Source of the DNA: Pisaster brevispinus
Lineage: Eukaryota > Echinodermata > Asteroidea > Forcipulatida > Asteriidae
Direction of reading: 5' to 3'
Length of the DNA: 64,000 nt
Assembly: GCA_023634235.1 (NCBI GenBank)
Contig: JAMKCF010000019.1
Span: 248,001 to 312,000, forward strand
The number at the start of each line of letters is the position of its first letter. The stretch's first letter is position 1. Below are positions 10,001-22,324 of the stretch, piece after piece. The notes under the pieces were generated by a model. That model saw only the letters and a list, made by a program, of their open reading frames with translations. It was not told the DNA's origin and made no database searches. A program made the translations under genes and the position numbers.

Positions 10001-11739
10001 CTGTAAAGCCCGTTTCAAGGGCTCCCTCTCCCGTGAGTTTGGGGTCGCTGACGATTCTGTAGGCGAGGCGAGCGGCCTGGATGTTAGGCCTACCCCTAAG
10101 AAAAATTGAAAAAAAAAACCCAGAAGCAAGGTCGTGCCGGCAGGGGTCATGGCCTAAAATAAAAGTGCGGTGAATTTGGGAATAACTCCCGATCTAGGAG
10201 GGCTAGAGGGATGATTTTTTGGCCTGACTCTGCCTTAGGTATCCCTGCATCCGAAAATTAGACTTTTACGGCCGTTGCGGGCAGGCTTCACACCGGAAAA
10301 GACCAGCAAGCGGGGACACTCCGAAAGCCCCCAAAACATCAACTTGATTTTGCTGTAAAAAGACACAAATACAAAATAAGGAGGGTCACATCACCCCCAG
10401 GGCAATATCGAATCTGCACAATTTTAGTACCACTGTAAAGCCCGTTTCAAGGGCTCCCTCTCCCGTGAGTTTGGGGTCGCTGACAATTCTGTAGGCGAGG
10501 CGAGCGGCCTGGATGTTATGCCTACCCCTAAGAAAATTTGAAAAAACAAAAAACAAAAAAAACCCAGAAGCAAGGTCGTGCCGGCAGGGGTCATGGCCCA
10601 AAATAAAAGTGCGGTGAATTTGGGAATAACTCCCGATCTAGGAGGGCTAGAGGGATGATTTTTTGGCCTGACTCTGCCTTAGGTATCCCTGCATCCGAAA
10701 ATTAGACTTTTACGGCCGTTGCGGGCAGGCTACACACCGGAAAAGACCAGCAAGCGGGGACACTCCGAAAGCCCCTCAAAACATCAACGTGATTTTGCTG
10801 TAAAAAGACACAAATACAAAATAAGGAGGGTCACATCACCCCCAGGGCAATATCGAATCTGCACAATTTTAGTACCACTGTAAAGCCCGTTTCAAGGGCT
10901 CCCTCTCCCGTGAGTTTGGGGTCGCTGACGATTCTGTAGGCGAGGCGAGCGGCCTGGATGTTAGGCCTATCCCTAAGAAAAATTGAAAAAAAACCAACCA
11001 AAAAAAAAACCCCAGAAGCAAGGTCGTGCCGGCAGGGGTCATGGCCCAAAATAAAAGTGCGGTGAATTTGGGAATAACTCCCGATCTAGGAGGGCTAGAG
11101 GGATGATTTTTTGGCCTGACTCTGCCTTAGGTATCCCTGCATCTGAAAATTAGACTTTTACGGCCGTTGCGGGCAAGCTTCACACCGGAAAAGACCAGCA
11201 AGCGGGGACACTCCGAAAGCCCCGCAAAACATCAACGTGATTTTGCTGTAAAAAGACACAAATACAAAATAAGGAGGGTCACATCACCCCCAGGGCAATA
11301 TCAAATCTGCACAATTTTAGTACCACTGTAAAGCCCGTTTCAAGGGCTCCCTCTCCCGTGAGTTTGGGGTCGCTGACGATTCTGTAGGCGAGGCGAGCGG
11401 CCTGGATGTTAGGCCCACCCCTTAGAGAAATAGGAAAACAAAAACCAGGGGTAATGGCCCAAAATAAAAGTGCGGTGATTTTGGGAATAAGTCCCGATCT
11501 AGGAGGGCTAGAGAGATGATTTTTTTTACCTGACTCTGCCTTAGGTATCCCTGCATCCGAAAATTAGACTTTTACGGCCGTTGCGGGCAGGCTTCACACC
11601 GGAAAAGACCAGCAAGCGGGGACACTCCGAAAGCCCCGCAAAACATCAACGTGATTTTGCTGTAAAAAGACACAAATACAAAATAAGGAGGGTCACATCA
11701 CCCCCAGGGCAATATCGAATCTGCACAATTTTAGTACCA
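10001..11739 (+). repeat. Array segment: B-B-B-A
   Basis: Unit starts are 10001 (B, 432 bp), 10433 (B), 10878 (B) and 11326 (A). The first has an A-tract of only 10 bases, the shortest full B unit in the window. The second and third have tracts broken by C or CC. The A unit at 11326 carries a B-like right end (GCCCCGCAAAAC, CAACGTG). No gene is seen. Confidence 0.92.
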
Positions 11740-13456
11740 CTGTAAAGCCCGTTTCAAGGGCTCCCTCTCCCGTGAGTTTGGGGTCGCTGACGATTCTGTA
11801 AGCGAGGCGAGCGGCCTGGATGTTAGGCCCACCCCTTAGAGAAATAGGAAAACAAAAACCAGGGGTAATGGCCCAAAATAAAAGTGCGGTGATTTTGGGA
11901 ATAAGTCCCGATCTAGGAGGGCTAGAGAGATGATTCTTTTACCTGACTCTGCCTTAGGTATCCCTGCATCCGAAAATTAGACTTTTACGGCCGTTGCGGG
12001 CAGGTTTCACACCGGAAAAGACCAGCGAGCGGGGACACTCCGAAAGCCCCCCAAAACATCAACTTGATTTTGCTGTAAAAAGACACAAATACAAAATAAG
12101 GAGGGTCACATCACCCCCAGGGCAATATCGAATCTGCACAATTTTAGTACCACTGTAAAGCCCGTTTCAAGGGCTCCCTCTCCCGTCAGTTTGGGGTCGC
12201 TGACGATTCTGTAGGCGAGGCGAGTGGCCTGGATGTTAGGCCTACCCCTAAGAAAAATTGAAAAAAAAAAAAAAAAAAAAAAACCCAGAAGCAAGGTCGT
12301 GCCGGCAGGGGTCATGGCCCAAAATAAAAGTGCGGTGAATTTGGGAATAACTCCCGATCTAGGAGGGCTAGAGGGATGATTTTTTGGCCTGACTCTGCCT
12401 TAGGTATCCCTGCATCCGAAAATTAGACTTTTACGGCCGTTGCGGGCAGGCTTTACACCGGAAAAGACCAGCAAGCGGGACACTCCGAAAGCCCCGCAAA
12501 ACATCAACGTGATTTTGCTGTAAAAAGACACAAATACAAAATAAGGAGGGTCACATCACCCCCAGGGCAATATCGAATCTGGCACAATTTTAGTACCACT
12601 GTAAAGCCCGTTTCAAGGGCTCCCTCTCCCGTGAGTTTGGGGTCGCTGACGATTCTGTAGGCGAGGCGAGCGGCCTGGATGTTAGGCCCACTCCTTAGAG
12701 AAATAGGAAAACAAAAACCAGGGGTAATGGCCCAAAATAAAAGTGCGGTGATTTTGGGAATAAGTCCCGATCTAGGAGGGCTAGAGAGATGATTCTTTTA
12801 CCCGACTCTGCCTTAGGTATCCCTGCATCCGAAAATTAGACTTTTACGGCCGTTGCGGGCAGGCTTCACACCGGAAAAGACCAGCGAGCGGGGACACTCC
12901 GAAAGCCCCCCAAAACATCAACTTGATTTTGCTGTAAAAAGACACAAATACAAAATAAGGAGGGTCACATCACCCCCAGGGCAATATCGAATCTGCACAA
13001 TTTTAGTACCACTGTAAAGCCCGTTTCAAGGGCTCCCTCTCCCGTCAGTTTGGGGTCGCTGACGATTCTGTAGGCGAGGCGAGTGGCCTGGATGTTAGGC
13101 CTACCCCTAAGAAAAATTGAAAAAAAAAACAAAAAAAAAAAACCCAGAAGCAAGGTCGTGCCGGCAGGGGTCATGGCCCAAAATAAAAGTGCGGTGAATT
13201 TGGGAATAACTCCCGATCTAGGAGGGCTAGAGGGATGATTTTTTGGCCTGACTCTGCCTTAGGTATCCCTGCATCCGAAAATTAGACTTTTACGGCCGTT
13301 GCGGGCAGGCTTTACACCGGAAAAGACCAGCAAGCGGGACACTCCGAAAGCCCCGCAAAACATCAACGTGATTTTGCTGTAAAAAGACACAAATACAAAA
13401 TAAGGAGGGTCACATCACCCCCAGGGCAATATCGAATCTGCACAATTTTAGGACCA
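11740..13456 (+). repeat. Tandem duplication of an A-B dimer, 859 bp
   Basis: Units are 11740 (A) + 12153 (B) and 12599 (A) + 13012 (B). Shared private variants are GATGATTCTTTTACC and GACCAGCGAGCGG in the A units, and CCCGTCAGTTTGG, GGCGAGTGGCC, GGCTTTACACC and AAGCGGGACACTCC in the B units. Both members repeat at an 859-bp offset. The B unit at 12153 has an extra G (CTGGCACAATTT). Confidence 0.9.
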
Positions 13457-14695
13457 CTGTAAAGCCCGTTTCAAGGGCTCCCTCTCCCGTGAGTTTGGGG
13501 TCGCTGACGATTCTGTAGGCGAGGCGAGCGGCCTGGATGTTAGGCCCACCCCTTAGAGAAATAGGAAAACAAAAACCAGGGGTAATGGCCCAAAATAAAA
13601 GTGCGGTGATTTTGGGAATAAGTCCCGATCTAGGTTGGCTAGAGAGATGATTTTTTTACCTGACTCTGCCTTAGGTATCCCTGCATCCGAAAATTAGACT
13701 TTTACGGCCGTTGCGGGCAGGCTTCACACCGGAAAAGATCAGCAAGCGGGGACACTCCGAAAGCCCCGCAAAACATCAACGTGATTTTGTTGTAAAAAGA
13801 CACAAATACAAAATAAGGAGGGTCACATCACCCCCAGGACAATATCATATGTGCACATTTTTAGTACCACTGTAAAGCCCGTTTCAAGGGCTCCCTCTCC
13901 CGTGAGTTTGGGGTCGCTGACGATTCTGTAGGCGAGGCGAGCGGCCTGGATGCTAGGCCCACCCCTTAGAGAAATAGGAAAACAAAAACCAGGGGTAATG
14001 GCCCAAAAGAAAAGTGCGGTGATTTTGGGAATAAGTCCCGATCTAGGAGGGCTAGAGAGATGATTTTTTTACCTGACTCTGCCTTAGGTATCCCTGCATC
14101 CGAAAAGTAGACTTTTACGGCCGTTGCGGGCAGGCTTCACACCGGAAAAGACCAGCAAGCGGGGACACTCCGAAAGCCCCGCAAAACATCAACTTGATTT
14201 TGCTGTAAAAAGACACAAATACAAAATAAGGAGGGTCACATCACCCCCAGGGCAATATCATATGTGCACAATTTTAGTACCACTGTAAAGCCCGTTTCAA
14301 GGGCTCCCTCTCCCGTGAGTTTGGGGTCGCTGACGATTCTGTAGGCGAGGCGAGCGGCCTGGATGCTAGGCCCACCCCTTAGAGAAATAGGAAAACAAAA
14401 ACCAGGGGTAATGGCCCAAAATAAAAGTGCGGTGATTTTGGGAATAAGTCCCGATCTAGGAGGGCTAGAGAGATGTTTTTTTTACCTGACTCTGCCTTAG
14501 GTATCCCTGCATCCGAAAAGTAGACTTTTACGGCCGTTGCGGGCAGGCTTCATACCGGAAAAGACCAGCAAGCGGGGACACTCCGAAAGCCCCCCAAAAC
14601 ATCAACTTGATTTTGCTGTAAAAAGACACAAATACAAAATAAGGAGGGTCACATCACCCCCAGGGCAATATCGAATCTGCACAATTTTAGGACCA
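13457..14695 (+). repeat. Run of three A units
   Basis: Unit starts are 13457, 13870 and 14283, each 413 bp. The second and third share GATGCTAGGCCC and GAAAAGTAGACTT, and the first has AGGTTGGCTAG. The same variants in the same order return at 41150 (AGGTTGGCTAG) and 41563 (GATGCTAGGCCC, GAAAAGTAGAC), so this stretch has a relative about 27.7 kb away. Confidence 0.9.
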
Positions 14696-15032
14696 CTGTA
14701 AAGCCCGTTTCAAGGGCTCCCTCTCCCGTGAGTTTGGGGTCGCTGACGATTCTGTAGGCGAGGCGAGCGGCCTGGATGTTAGGCCCATCCCTTCTAGGAG
14801 GGCTAGAGGGATGATTTTTTGGCCTGACTCTGCCTTAGGTATCCCTGCATCCGAAAATTAGACTTTTACGGCCGTTGCGGGGAGGCTTCACACAGGAAAA
14901 GACCAGCAAGCGGGGACACTCCGAAAGCCCCGCAAAACATCAACGTGATTTTGCTGTAAAAAGACACAAATACAAAATAAGGAGGGTCACATCACCCCAG
15001 GGCAATATCGAATCTGCACAATTTTAGTACCA
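14696..15032 (+). repeat. Deleted hybrid unit (337 bp), copy 1
   Basis: The left part is A (TTAGGCCCATCCCTT) and joins at 14793/14794 to CTAGGAGGGCTAGAGGG, which is B. Relative to an A unit, 75 bp are missing, from AGAGAAATAGG through AGTCCCGAT. It also has GGGAGGCTTCACACAGG. Confidence 0.92.
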
Positions 15033-15926
15033 CTGTAAAGCCCGTTTCAAGGGCTCCCTCTCCCGTGAGTTTGGGGTCGCTGACGATTCTGTAGGCGAGG
15101 CTAGCGGCCTGGATGTTAGGCCTACCCCTAAGAAAAATTGAAAAAAAAACAAAAAAAAAAAAACCCAGAAGCAAGGTCGTGCCGGCAGGGGTCATGGCCC
15201 AAAATAAAAGTGCGGTGAATTTGGGAATAACTCCCGATCTAGGAGGGCTAGAGGGATGATTTTTTAGCCTGACTCTGCCTTAGGTATCCCTGCATCCGAA
15301 AATTAGACTTTTACGGCCGTTGCGGGCAGGCTTCACACCGGAAGAGACCAGCAAGCGGGGACATTCCGAAAGCCCCCCAAAACATCAACTTGATTTTGCT
15401 GTAAAAAGACACAAATACCAAATAAGGAGGGTCACATCACCTCTAGGTCAATATCGAATCTGCACAATTTTAGTACCACTGTAAAGCCCGTTTCAAGGGC
15501 TCCCTCTCCCGTGAGTTTGGGGTCGCTGACGATTCTGTAGGCGAGGCGAGCGGCCTGGATGTTAGGCCTACCCCTAAGAAAAATTGTAAAAAAAACAAAA
15601 AAACAAAACAAAACAGAAGCAAGGTTGTGCCGGCAGGGGTCATGGCCCAAAATAAAAGTGCGGTGAATTTGGGAATAACTTCCGATCTAGGAGGGCTAGA
15701 GGGATGATTTTTTGGCCTGACTCTGCCTTAGGTATCCCTGCATCCGAAAATTAGACTTTTACGGCCGTTGCGGGCAGGCTTCACACCGGAAAAGACCAGC
15801 AAGCGGGGACACTCCGAAAGCCCCGCAAAACATCAACGTGATTTTGCTGTAAAAAGACACAAATACAAAATAAGGAGGGTCACATCACCCCCAGGGCAAT
15901 ATCGAATCTGCACAATTTTAGTACCA

Positions 15927-16264
15927 CTGTAAAGCCCGTTTCAAGGGCTCCCTCTCCCGTGAGTTTGGGGTCGCTGACGATTCTGTAGGCGAGGCGAGCG
16001 GCCTGGATGTTAGGCCCATCCCTTCTAGGAGGGCTAGAGGGATGATTTTTTGGCCTGACTCTGCCTTAGGTATCCCTGCATCCGAAAATTAGACTTTTAC
16101 GGCCGTTGCGGGTAGGCTTCACACAGGAAAAGACCAGCAAGCGGGGACACTCCGAAAGCCCCGCAAAACATCAACGTGATTTTGCTGTAAAAAGACACAA
16201 ATACAAAATAAGGAGGGTCACATCACCCCCAGCGCAATATCGAATCTGCACAATTTTAGTACCA
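15927..16264 (+). repeat. Deleted hybrid unit (338 bp), copy 2
   Basis: It has the same 75-bp deletion as the unit at 14696, joined at 16024/16025. The identical breakpoint shows one original deletion that was then copied with its neighbours. Confidence 0.92.
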
Positions 16265-17155
16265 CTGTAAAGCCCGTTTCAAGGGCTCCCTCTCCCGTGA
16301 GTTTGGGGTCGCTGACGATTCTGTAGGCGAGGCGAGCGGCCTGGATGTTAGGCCTACCCCTAAGAAAAATTGAAAAAAAAAAAAAAAAAAAACCCAGAAG
16401 CAAGGTCGTGCCGGCAGGGGTCATGGCCCAAAATAAAAGTGCGGTGAATTTGGGAATAACTCCCGATCTAGGGGGGCTAGAGGGATGAATTTTTAGCCTG
16501 ACTCTGCCTTAGGTATCCCTGCATCCGAAAATTAGACTTTTACGGCCGTTGCGGGCAGGCTTCACACCGGAAGAGACCAGCAAGCGGGGACACTCCGAAA
16601 GCCCCGCAAAACATCAACGTGATTTTGCTGTAAAAAGACACAAATACAAAATAAGGAGGGTCACATCACCCCCAGGGCAATATCGAATCTGCACAATTTT
16701 AGTACCACTGTAAAGCCCGTTTCAAGGGCTCCCTCTCCCGTGAGTTTGGGGTCGCTGACGATTCTGTAGGCGAGGCGAGCGGCCTGGATGTTAGGCCTAC
16801 CCCTAAGAAAAATTGTAAAAAAAACAAAAAAACAAAACAAAACAGAAGCAAGGTTGTGCCGGCAGGGGTCATGGCCCAAAATAAAAGTGCGGTGAATTTG
16901 GGAATAACTTCCGATCTAGGAGGGCTAGAGGGATGATTTTTTGGCCTGACTCTGCCTTAGGTATCCCTGCATCCGAAAATTAGACTTTTACGGCCGTTGC
17001 GGGCAGGCTTCACACCGGAAAAGACCAGCAAGCGGGGACACTCCGAAAGCCCCGCAAAACATCAACGTGATTTTGCTGTAAAAAGACACAAATACAAAAT
17101 AAGGAGGGTCACATCACCCCCAGGGCAATATCGAATCTGCACAATTTTAGTACCA

Positions 17156-17493
17156 CTGTAAAGCCCGTTTCAAGGGCTCCCTCTCCCGTGAGTTTGGGGT
17201 CGCTGACGATTCTGTAGGCGAGGCGAGCGGCCTGGATGTTAGGCCCATCCCTTCTAGGAGGGCTAGAGGGATGATTTTTTGGCCTGACTCTGCCTTAGGT
17301 ATCCCTGCATCCGAAAATTAGACTTTTACGGCCGTTGCGGGTAGGCTTCACACAGGAAAAGACCAGCAAGCGGGGACACTCCGAAAGCCCCGCAAAACAT
17401 CAACGTGATTTTGCTGTAAAAAGACACAAATACAAAATAAGGAGGGTCACATCACCCCCAGCGCAATATCGAATCTGCACAATTTTAGTACCA
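17156..17493 (+). repeat. Deleted hybrid unit (338 bp), copy 3
   Basis: The breakpoint at 17253/17254 is the same as in the other two deleted units. The unit appears identical to copy 2 as far as I can compare by eye. Confidence 0.92.
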
Positions 17494-17936
17494 CTGTAAA
17501 GCCCGTTTCAAGGGCTCCCTCTCCCGTGAGTTTGGGGTCGCTGACGATTCTGTAGGCGAGGCGAGCGGCCTGGATGTTAGGCCTACCCCTAAGAAAAATT
17601 GAAAAAAAAAAAAAAAAAAAACCCAGAAGCAAGGTCGTGCCGGCAGGGGTCATGGCCCAAAATAAAAGTGCGGTGAATTTGGGAATAACTCCCGATCTAG
17701 GGGGGCTAGAGGGATGAATTTTTAGCCTGACTCTGCCTTAGGTATCCCTGCATCCGAAAATTAGACTTTTACGGCCGTTGCGGGCAGGCTTCACACCGGA
17801 AGAGACCAGCAAGCGGGGACACTCCGAAAGCCCCGCAAAACATCAACGTGATTTTGCTGTAAAAAGACACAAATACAAAATAAGGAGGGTCACATCACCC
17901 CCAGGGCAATATCGAATCTGCACAATTTTAGTACCA

Positions 17937-18759
17937 CTGTAAAGCCCGTCTAAGGGCTCCCTCTCCCGTGAGTTTGGGGTCGCTGACGATTCTGTAGGCG
18001 AGGCGAGCGGCCTGGATGTTAGGCCCACCCCTTAGAGAAATAGGAAAACAAAAACCAGGGGTAATGGCCCAAAATAAAAGTGCGGTGATTTGGGGAATAA
18101 GTCCCGATCTAGGAGGGCTAGAGAGATGATTTTTTTACCTGACTCTGCCTTAGGTATCCCTGCATCCGAAAATTAGACTTTTACGGCCGTTGCGGGCAGG
18201 CTTCACACCGGAAAAGACCAGCAAGCGGGGACACTCCGAAAGCCCCCCAAAACATCAACTTGATTTTGCTGTAAAAAGACACAAATACAAAATAAGGAGG
18301 GTCACATCACCCCCAGGGCAATATCGAATCTGCACAATTTTAGTACCACTGTAAAGCCCGTCTAAGGGCTCCCTCTCCCGTGAGTTTGGGGTCGCTGACG
18401 ATTCTGTAGGCGAGGCGAGCGGCCTGGAAGTTAGGCCCACCCCTTAGAGAAATAGGAAAACAAAAACCAGGGGTAATGGCCCAAAATAAAAGTGCGGTGA
18501 TTTGGGGAATAAGTCCCGATCTAGGAGGGCTAGAGAGATGATTTTTTTACCTGACTCTGCCTTAGGTATCCCTGCATCCGAAAATTAGACTTTACGGCCG
18601 TTGCGGGCAGGCTTCACACCGGAAAAGACCAGCAAGCGGGGACACTCCGAAAGCCCCCCAAAACATCAACTTGATTTTGCTGTAAAAAGACACAAATACA
18701 AAATAAGGAGGGTCACATCACCCCCAGGGCAATATCGAATCTGCACAATTTTAGTACCA
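17937..18759 (+). repeat. Tandem A pair with CCCGTCTAAGGG variant
   Basis: Units 17937 (412 bp) and 18349 (411 bp) share GCCCGTCTAAGGGCTCC (one base shorter than GCCCGTTTCAAGGGCTCC) and GGTGATTTGGGGAATAAG, so one is a recent copy of the other. The second lost another T in GACTTTACGG. Confidence 0.92.
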
Positions 18760-21700
18760 CTGTAAAGCCCGTTTCAAGGGCTCCCTCTCCCGTGAGTTTG
18801 GGGTCGCTGACGATTCTGTAGGTGAGGCGAGCGGCCTGGATGTTAGGCCTACCCCTAAGAAAAATTGAAAAAAAAAAAAAAAAAAAAAAAACCAGAAGCA
18901 AGGTCGTGCCGGCAGGGGTCATGGCCCAAAATAAAAGTGCGGTGAATTTGGGAATAACTCCCGATCTAGGAGGGCTAGAGGGATGATTTTTTGGCCTGAC
19001 TCTGCCTTAGGTATCCCTGCATCCGAAAATTAGACTTTTACGGCCGTTGCGGGCAGGCTTCACACCGGAAAAGACCAGCAAGCGGGGACACTCCGAAAGC
19101 CCCGCAAAACATCAACGTGATTTTGCTGTAAAAAGACACAAATACAAAATAAGGAGGGTCACATCACCCCCAGGGCAATATCGAATCTGCACAATTTTAG
19201 TACCACTGTAAAGCCCGTTTCAAGGGCTCCCTCTCCAGTGAGTTTGGGGTCGCTGACGATTCTGTAGGCGAGGCGAGCGGCCTGGATGTTAGGCCTACCC
19301 CTAAGAAAATTTGAAAAAAAAAAAAAAAAAAAAACCCAGAAGCAAGGTCGTGCCGGCAGGGGTCATGGCTCAAAATAAAAGTGCGGTGAATTTGGGAATA
19401 ACTCCCGATCTAGGAGGGCTAGAGGGATGATTTTTTGGCCTGACTCTGCCTTAGGTATCCCTGCATCCGAAAATTATACTTTTACGGCCGTTGCGGGCAG
19501 GCTTCACACCGGAAAAGACCAGCAAGCGGGGACACTCCGAAAGCCCCGCAAAACATCAACGTGATTTTGCTGTAAAAAGACACAAATACAAAATAAGGAG
19601 GGTCACATCACCCCCAAGGCAATATCGAATCTGCACAATTTTAGTCCCAATGTAAAGCCCGTTTCAAGGGCTCCCTCTCCCGTGAGTTTGGGGTCGCTGA
19701 CGATTCTGTAGGCGAGGCGAGCGGCCTGGATGTTAGGCCTACCCCTAAGAAAAATTGAAAAAAAAACAAAAAAAAAAAACCCAGAAGCAAGGTCGTGCCG
19801 GCAGGGGTCATGGCCCAAAATAAAAGTGCGGTGAACTTGGGAATAACTCCCGATCTAGGAGGGCTAGAGGGATGATTTTTTGGCCTGACTCTGCCTTAGG
19901 TATCCCTGCATCCGAAAATTAGACTTTTACGGCCGTTGCGGGCAGGCTTCACACCGGAAAAGACCAGCAAGCGGGGACACTCCGAAAGCCCCGCAAAACA
20001 TCAACGTGATTTTGCTGTAAAAAGACACAAATACAAAATAAGGAGGGTCACATCACCCCCAGGGCAATATCGAATCTGCACAATTTTAGTACCACTGTAA
20101 AGCCCGTTTCAAGGGCTCCCTCTCCCGTGAGTTTGGGGTTGCTGACGATTCTGTAGGCGAGGCGAGCGGCCTGGATGTTAGGCCTACCCCTACGAAAAAT
20201 TGAAAAAAAAAAAAAAAAAAAAAAAAAAACAGAAGCAAGGTCGTGCCGGCAGGGGTCATGGCCCAAAATAAAAGTGCGGTGAATTTGGGAATAACTCCCG
20301 ATCTAGGAGGGCTAGAGGGATGATTTTTTGGCCTGACTCTGCCTTAGGTATCCCTGCATCCGAAAATTATACTTTTATGGCCGTTGCGGGCAGGCTTCAC
20401 ACCGGAAAAGACCAGCAAGCGGGGACACTCCGAAAGCCCCGCAAAACATCAACGTGATTTTGCTGTAAAAAGACACAAATACAAAATAAGGAGGGTCACA
20501 TCACCCCAAGGCAATATCGAATCTGCACAATTTAAGTACCACTGTAAAGCCCGTTTCAAGGGCTCCCCCTCCCGTGAGTTTGGGGTCGCTGACGATTCTG
20601 TAGGCGAGGCGAGCGGCCTGGATGTTAGGCCTACCCCTAAGAAAAATTGAAAAAAAACCAAAAAAAAAAAACCCAGAAGCAAGGTCGTGCCGGCAGGGGT
20701 CATGGCCCAAAATAAAAGTGCGGTGAATTTGGGAATAACTCCCGATCTAGGAGGGCTAGAGGGATGATTTTTTGGCCTGACTCTGCCTTAGGTATCCCTG
20801 CATCCGAAAATTAGACTTTTACGGCCGTTGCGGGCAGGCTTCACACCGGAGAAGACCAGCAAGCGGGGACACTCCGAAAGCCCCGCAAAACATCAACGTG
20901 ATTTTGCTGTAAAAAGACACAAATACAAAATAAGGAGGGTCACATCACCCCCAAGGCAATATCGAATCTGCACAATTTTAGTACCACTGTAAAGCCCGTT
21001 TCAAGGGCTCCCTCTCCCGTGAGTTTGGGGTCGCTGACGATTCTGTAGGCGAGGCGAGCGGCCTGGATGTTAGGCCTACCCCTAAGAAAAATTGAAAAAA
21101 AACCAAAACAAAAAAACCCAGAAGCAAGGTCGTGCCGGCAGGGGTCATGGCCCAAAATAAAAGTGCGGTGAATTTGGGAATAACTCCCGATCTAGGAGGG
21201 CTAGAGGGATGATTTTTTTACCTGACTCTGCCTTAGGTATCCCTGCATCCGAAAATTAGACTTTTACGGCCGTTGCGGGCAGGCTTCACACCGGAAAAGA
21301 CCAGCAAGCGGGGACACTCCGAAAGCCCCGCAAAACATCAACGTGATTTTGCTGTAAAAAGACACAAATACAAAATAAGGAGGGTCACATCACCCCCAAG
21401 GCAATATCGAATCTGCACAATTTTAGTACCACTGTAAAGCCCGTTTCAAGGGCTCCTTCTCCCGTGAGTTTGGGGTCGCTGACGATTCTGTAGGCGAGAC
21501 GAGCGGCCTGGATGTTAGGCCTACCCCTAAGAAAAATTGAAAAAAAAAAAAAAAAAAAAAAAAAAACAGAAGCAAGGTCGTGCCGGCAGGGGTCATGGCC
21601 CAAAATAAAAGTGCGGTGAATTTGGGAATAACTCCCGATCTAGGAGGGCTAGAGGGATGATTTTTTTACCTGACTCTGCCTTAGGTATCCCTGCATCCGA

Positions 21701-22324
21701 AAATTAGACTTTTACGGCCGTTGCGGGCAGGCTTCATACCGGAAAAGACCAGCAAGCGGGGACACTCCGAAAGCCCCGCAAAACATCAACGTGATTTTGC
21801 TGTAAAAAGACACAAATACAAAATAAGGAGGGTCACATCACCCCAAGGGCAATATCGAATCTGCACAATTTTAGTACCACTGTAAAGCCCGTTTCAAGGG
21901 CTCCCTCTCCCGTGAGTTTGGGGTCGCTGACGATTCTGTAGGCGAGGCGAGCGGCCTGGATGTTAGGCCTACCCCTAAGAAAAATTGAAAAAAAAAAAAA
22001 AAAAAAAAACCCAGAAGCAAGGTCGTGCCGGCAGGGGTCATGGCCCAAAATAAAAGTGCGGTGAATTTGGGAATAACTCCCGATCTAGGAGGGCTAGAGG
22101 GATGATTTTTTGGCCTGACTCTGCCTTAGGTATCCCTGCATCCGAAAATTAGACTTTTACGGCCGTTGCGGGCAGGCTTCACACCGGAAAAGACCAGCAA
22201 GCGGGGACACTCCGAAAGCCCCCCAAAACATCAACTTGATTTTGCTGTAAAAAGACACAAATACAAAATAAGGAGGGTCACATCACCCCCAGGGCAATAT
22301 CGAATCTGCACAATTTTAGTACCA
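18760..22324 (+). repeat. Run of eight consecutive B units
   Basis: Unit starts are 18760, 19206, 19650, 20095, 20542, 20987, 21432 and 21880. This is the longest run of one type in the window; elsewhere A and B mostly alternate or come in twos and threes. Several share CACCCCCAAGGCAATATC. The units at 20987 and 21432 carry the A-like word GATGATTTTTTTACCTGAC inside otherwise B sequence. The anchor word at 19650 is mutated to ATGTAAAGCCC. Confidence 0.92.
21833..22048 (-). other. Recurrent 71-codon reading frame of the repeat, probably non-coding
   Basis: This frame, representative of about fifty near-copies, starts at the ATG on the complement of GGGGTCATGG, reads the A-tract as poly-Phe, continues through RPNIQAARLAYRIVSDPKLT, and stops at the TGA in GTGATGTGACC of the neighbouring unit. 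It is open only when the A-tract length keeps frame, so copies are lost or gained with homopolymer slippage. I know no family like it. The poly-Phe and low complexity argue against a protein, although the ~45-codon part after the tract is open in most units of both types. Confidence 0.15.

Larger units (their letters stand above)
14696..17936 (+). repeat. 1229-bp higher-order repeat: B-B-deleted unit
   Basis: Unit starts are 14696 (deleted), 15033 (B), 15479 (B), 15927 (deleted), 16265 (B), 16708 (B), 17156 (deleted) and 17494 (B). The offsets 15479 to 16708, 15927 to 17156 and 16265 to 17494 are all exactly 1229 bp. Private markers recur together: an A-tract with several C interruptions preceded by TTGTAAAAAA, GCAAGGTTGTGCC, AATAACTTCCGATC, CCCAGCGCAATATC, TAGGGGGGCTAG and CCGGAAGAGACC. 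The first partial copy (14696-15478) is more diverged. Confidence 0.93.

Noticed and set aside
20384..20650. Plus-strand 88-codon frame ending in Lys/Asn-rich A-tract
   Set aside because: It exists only because of single-base changes in one unit (including a shortened CACCCC run). It overlaps the minus-strand frames and is a shadow of the repeat.
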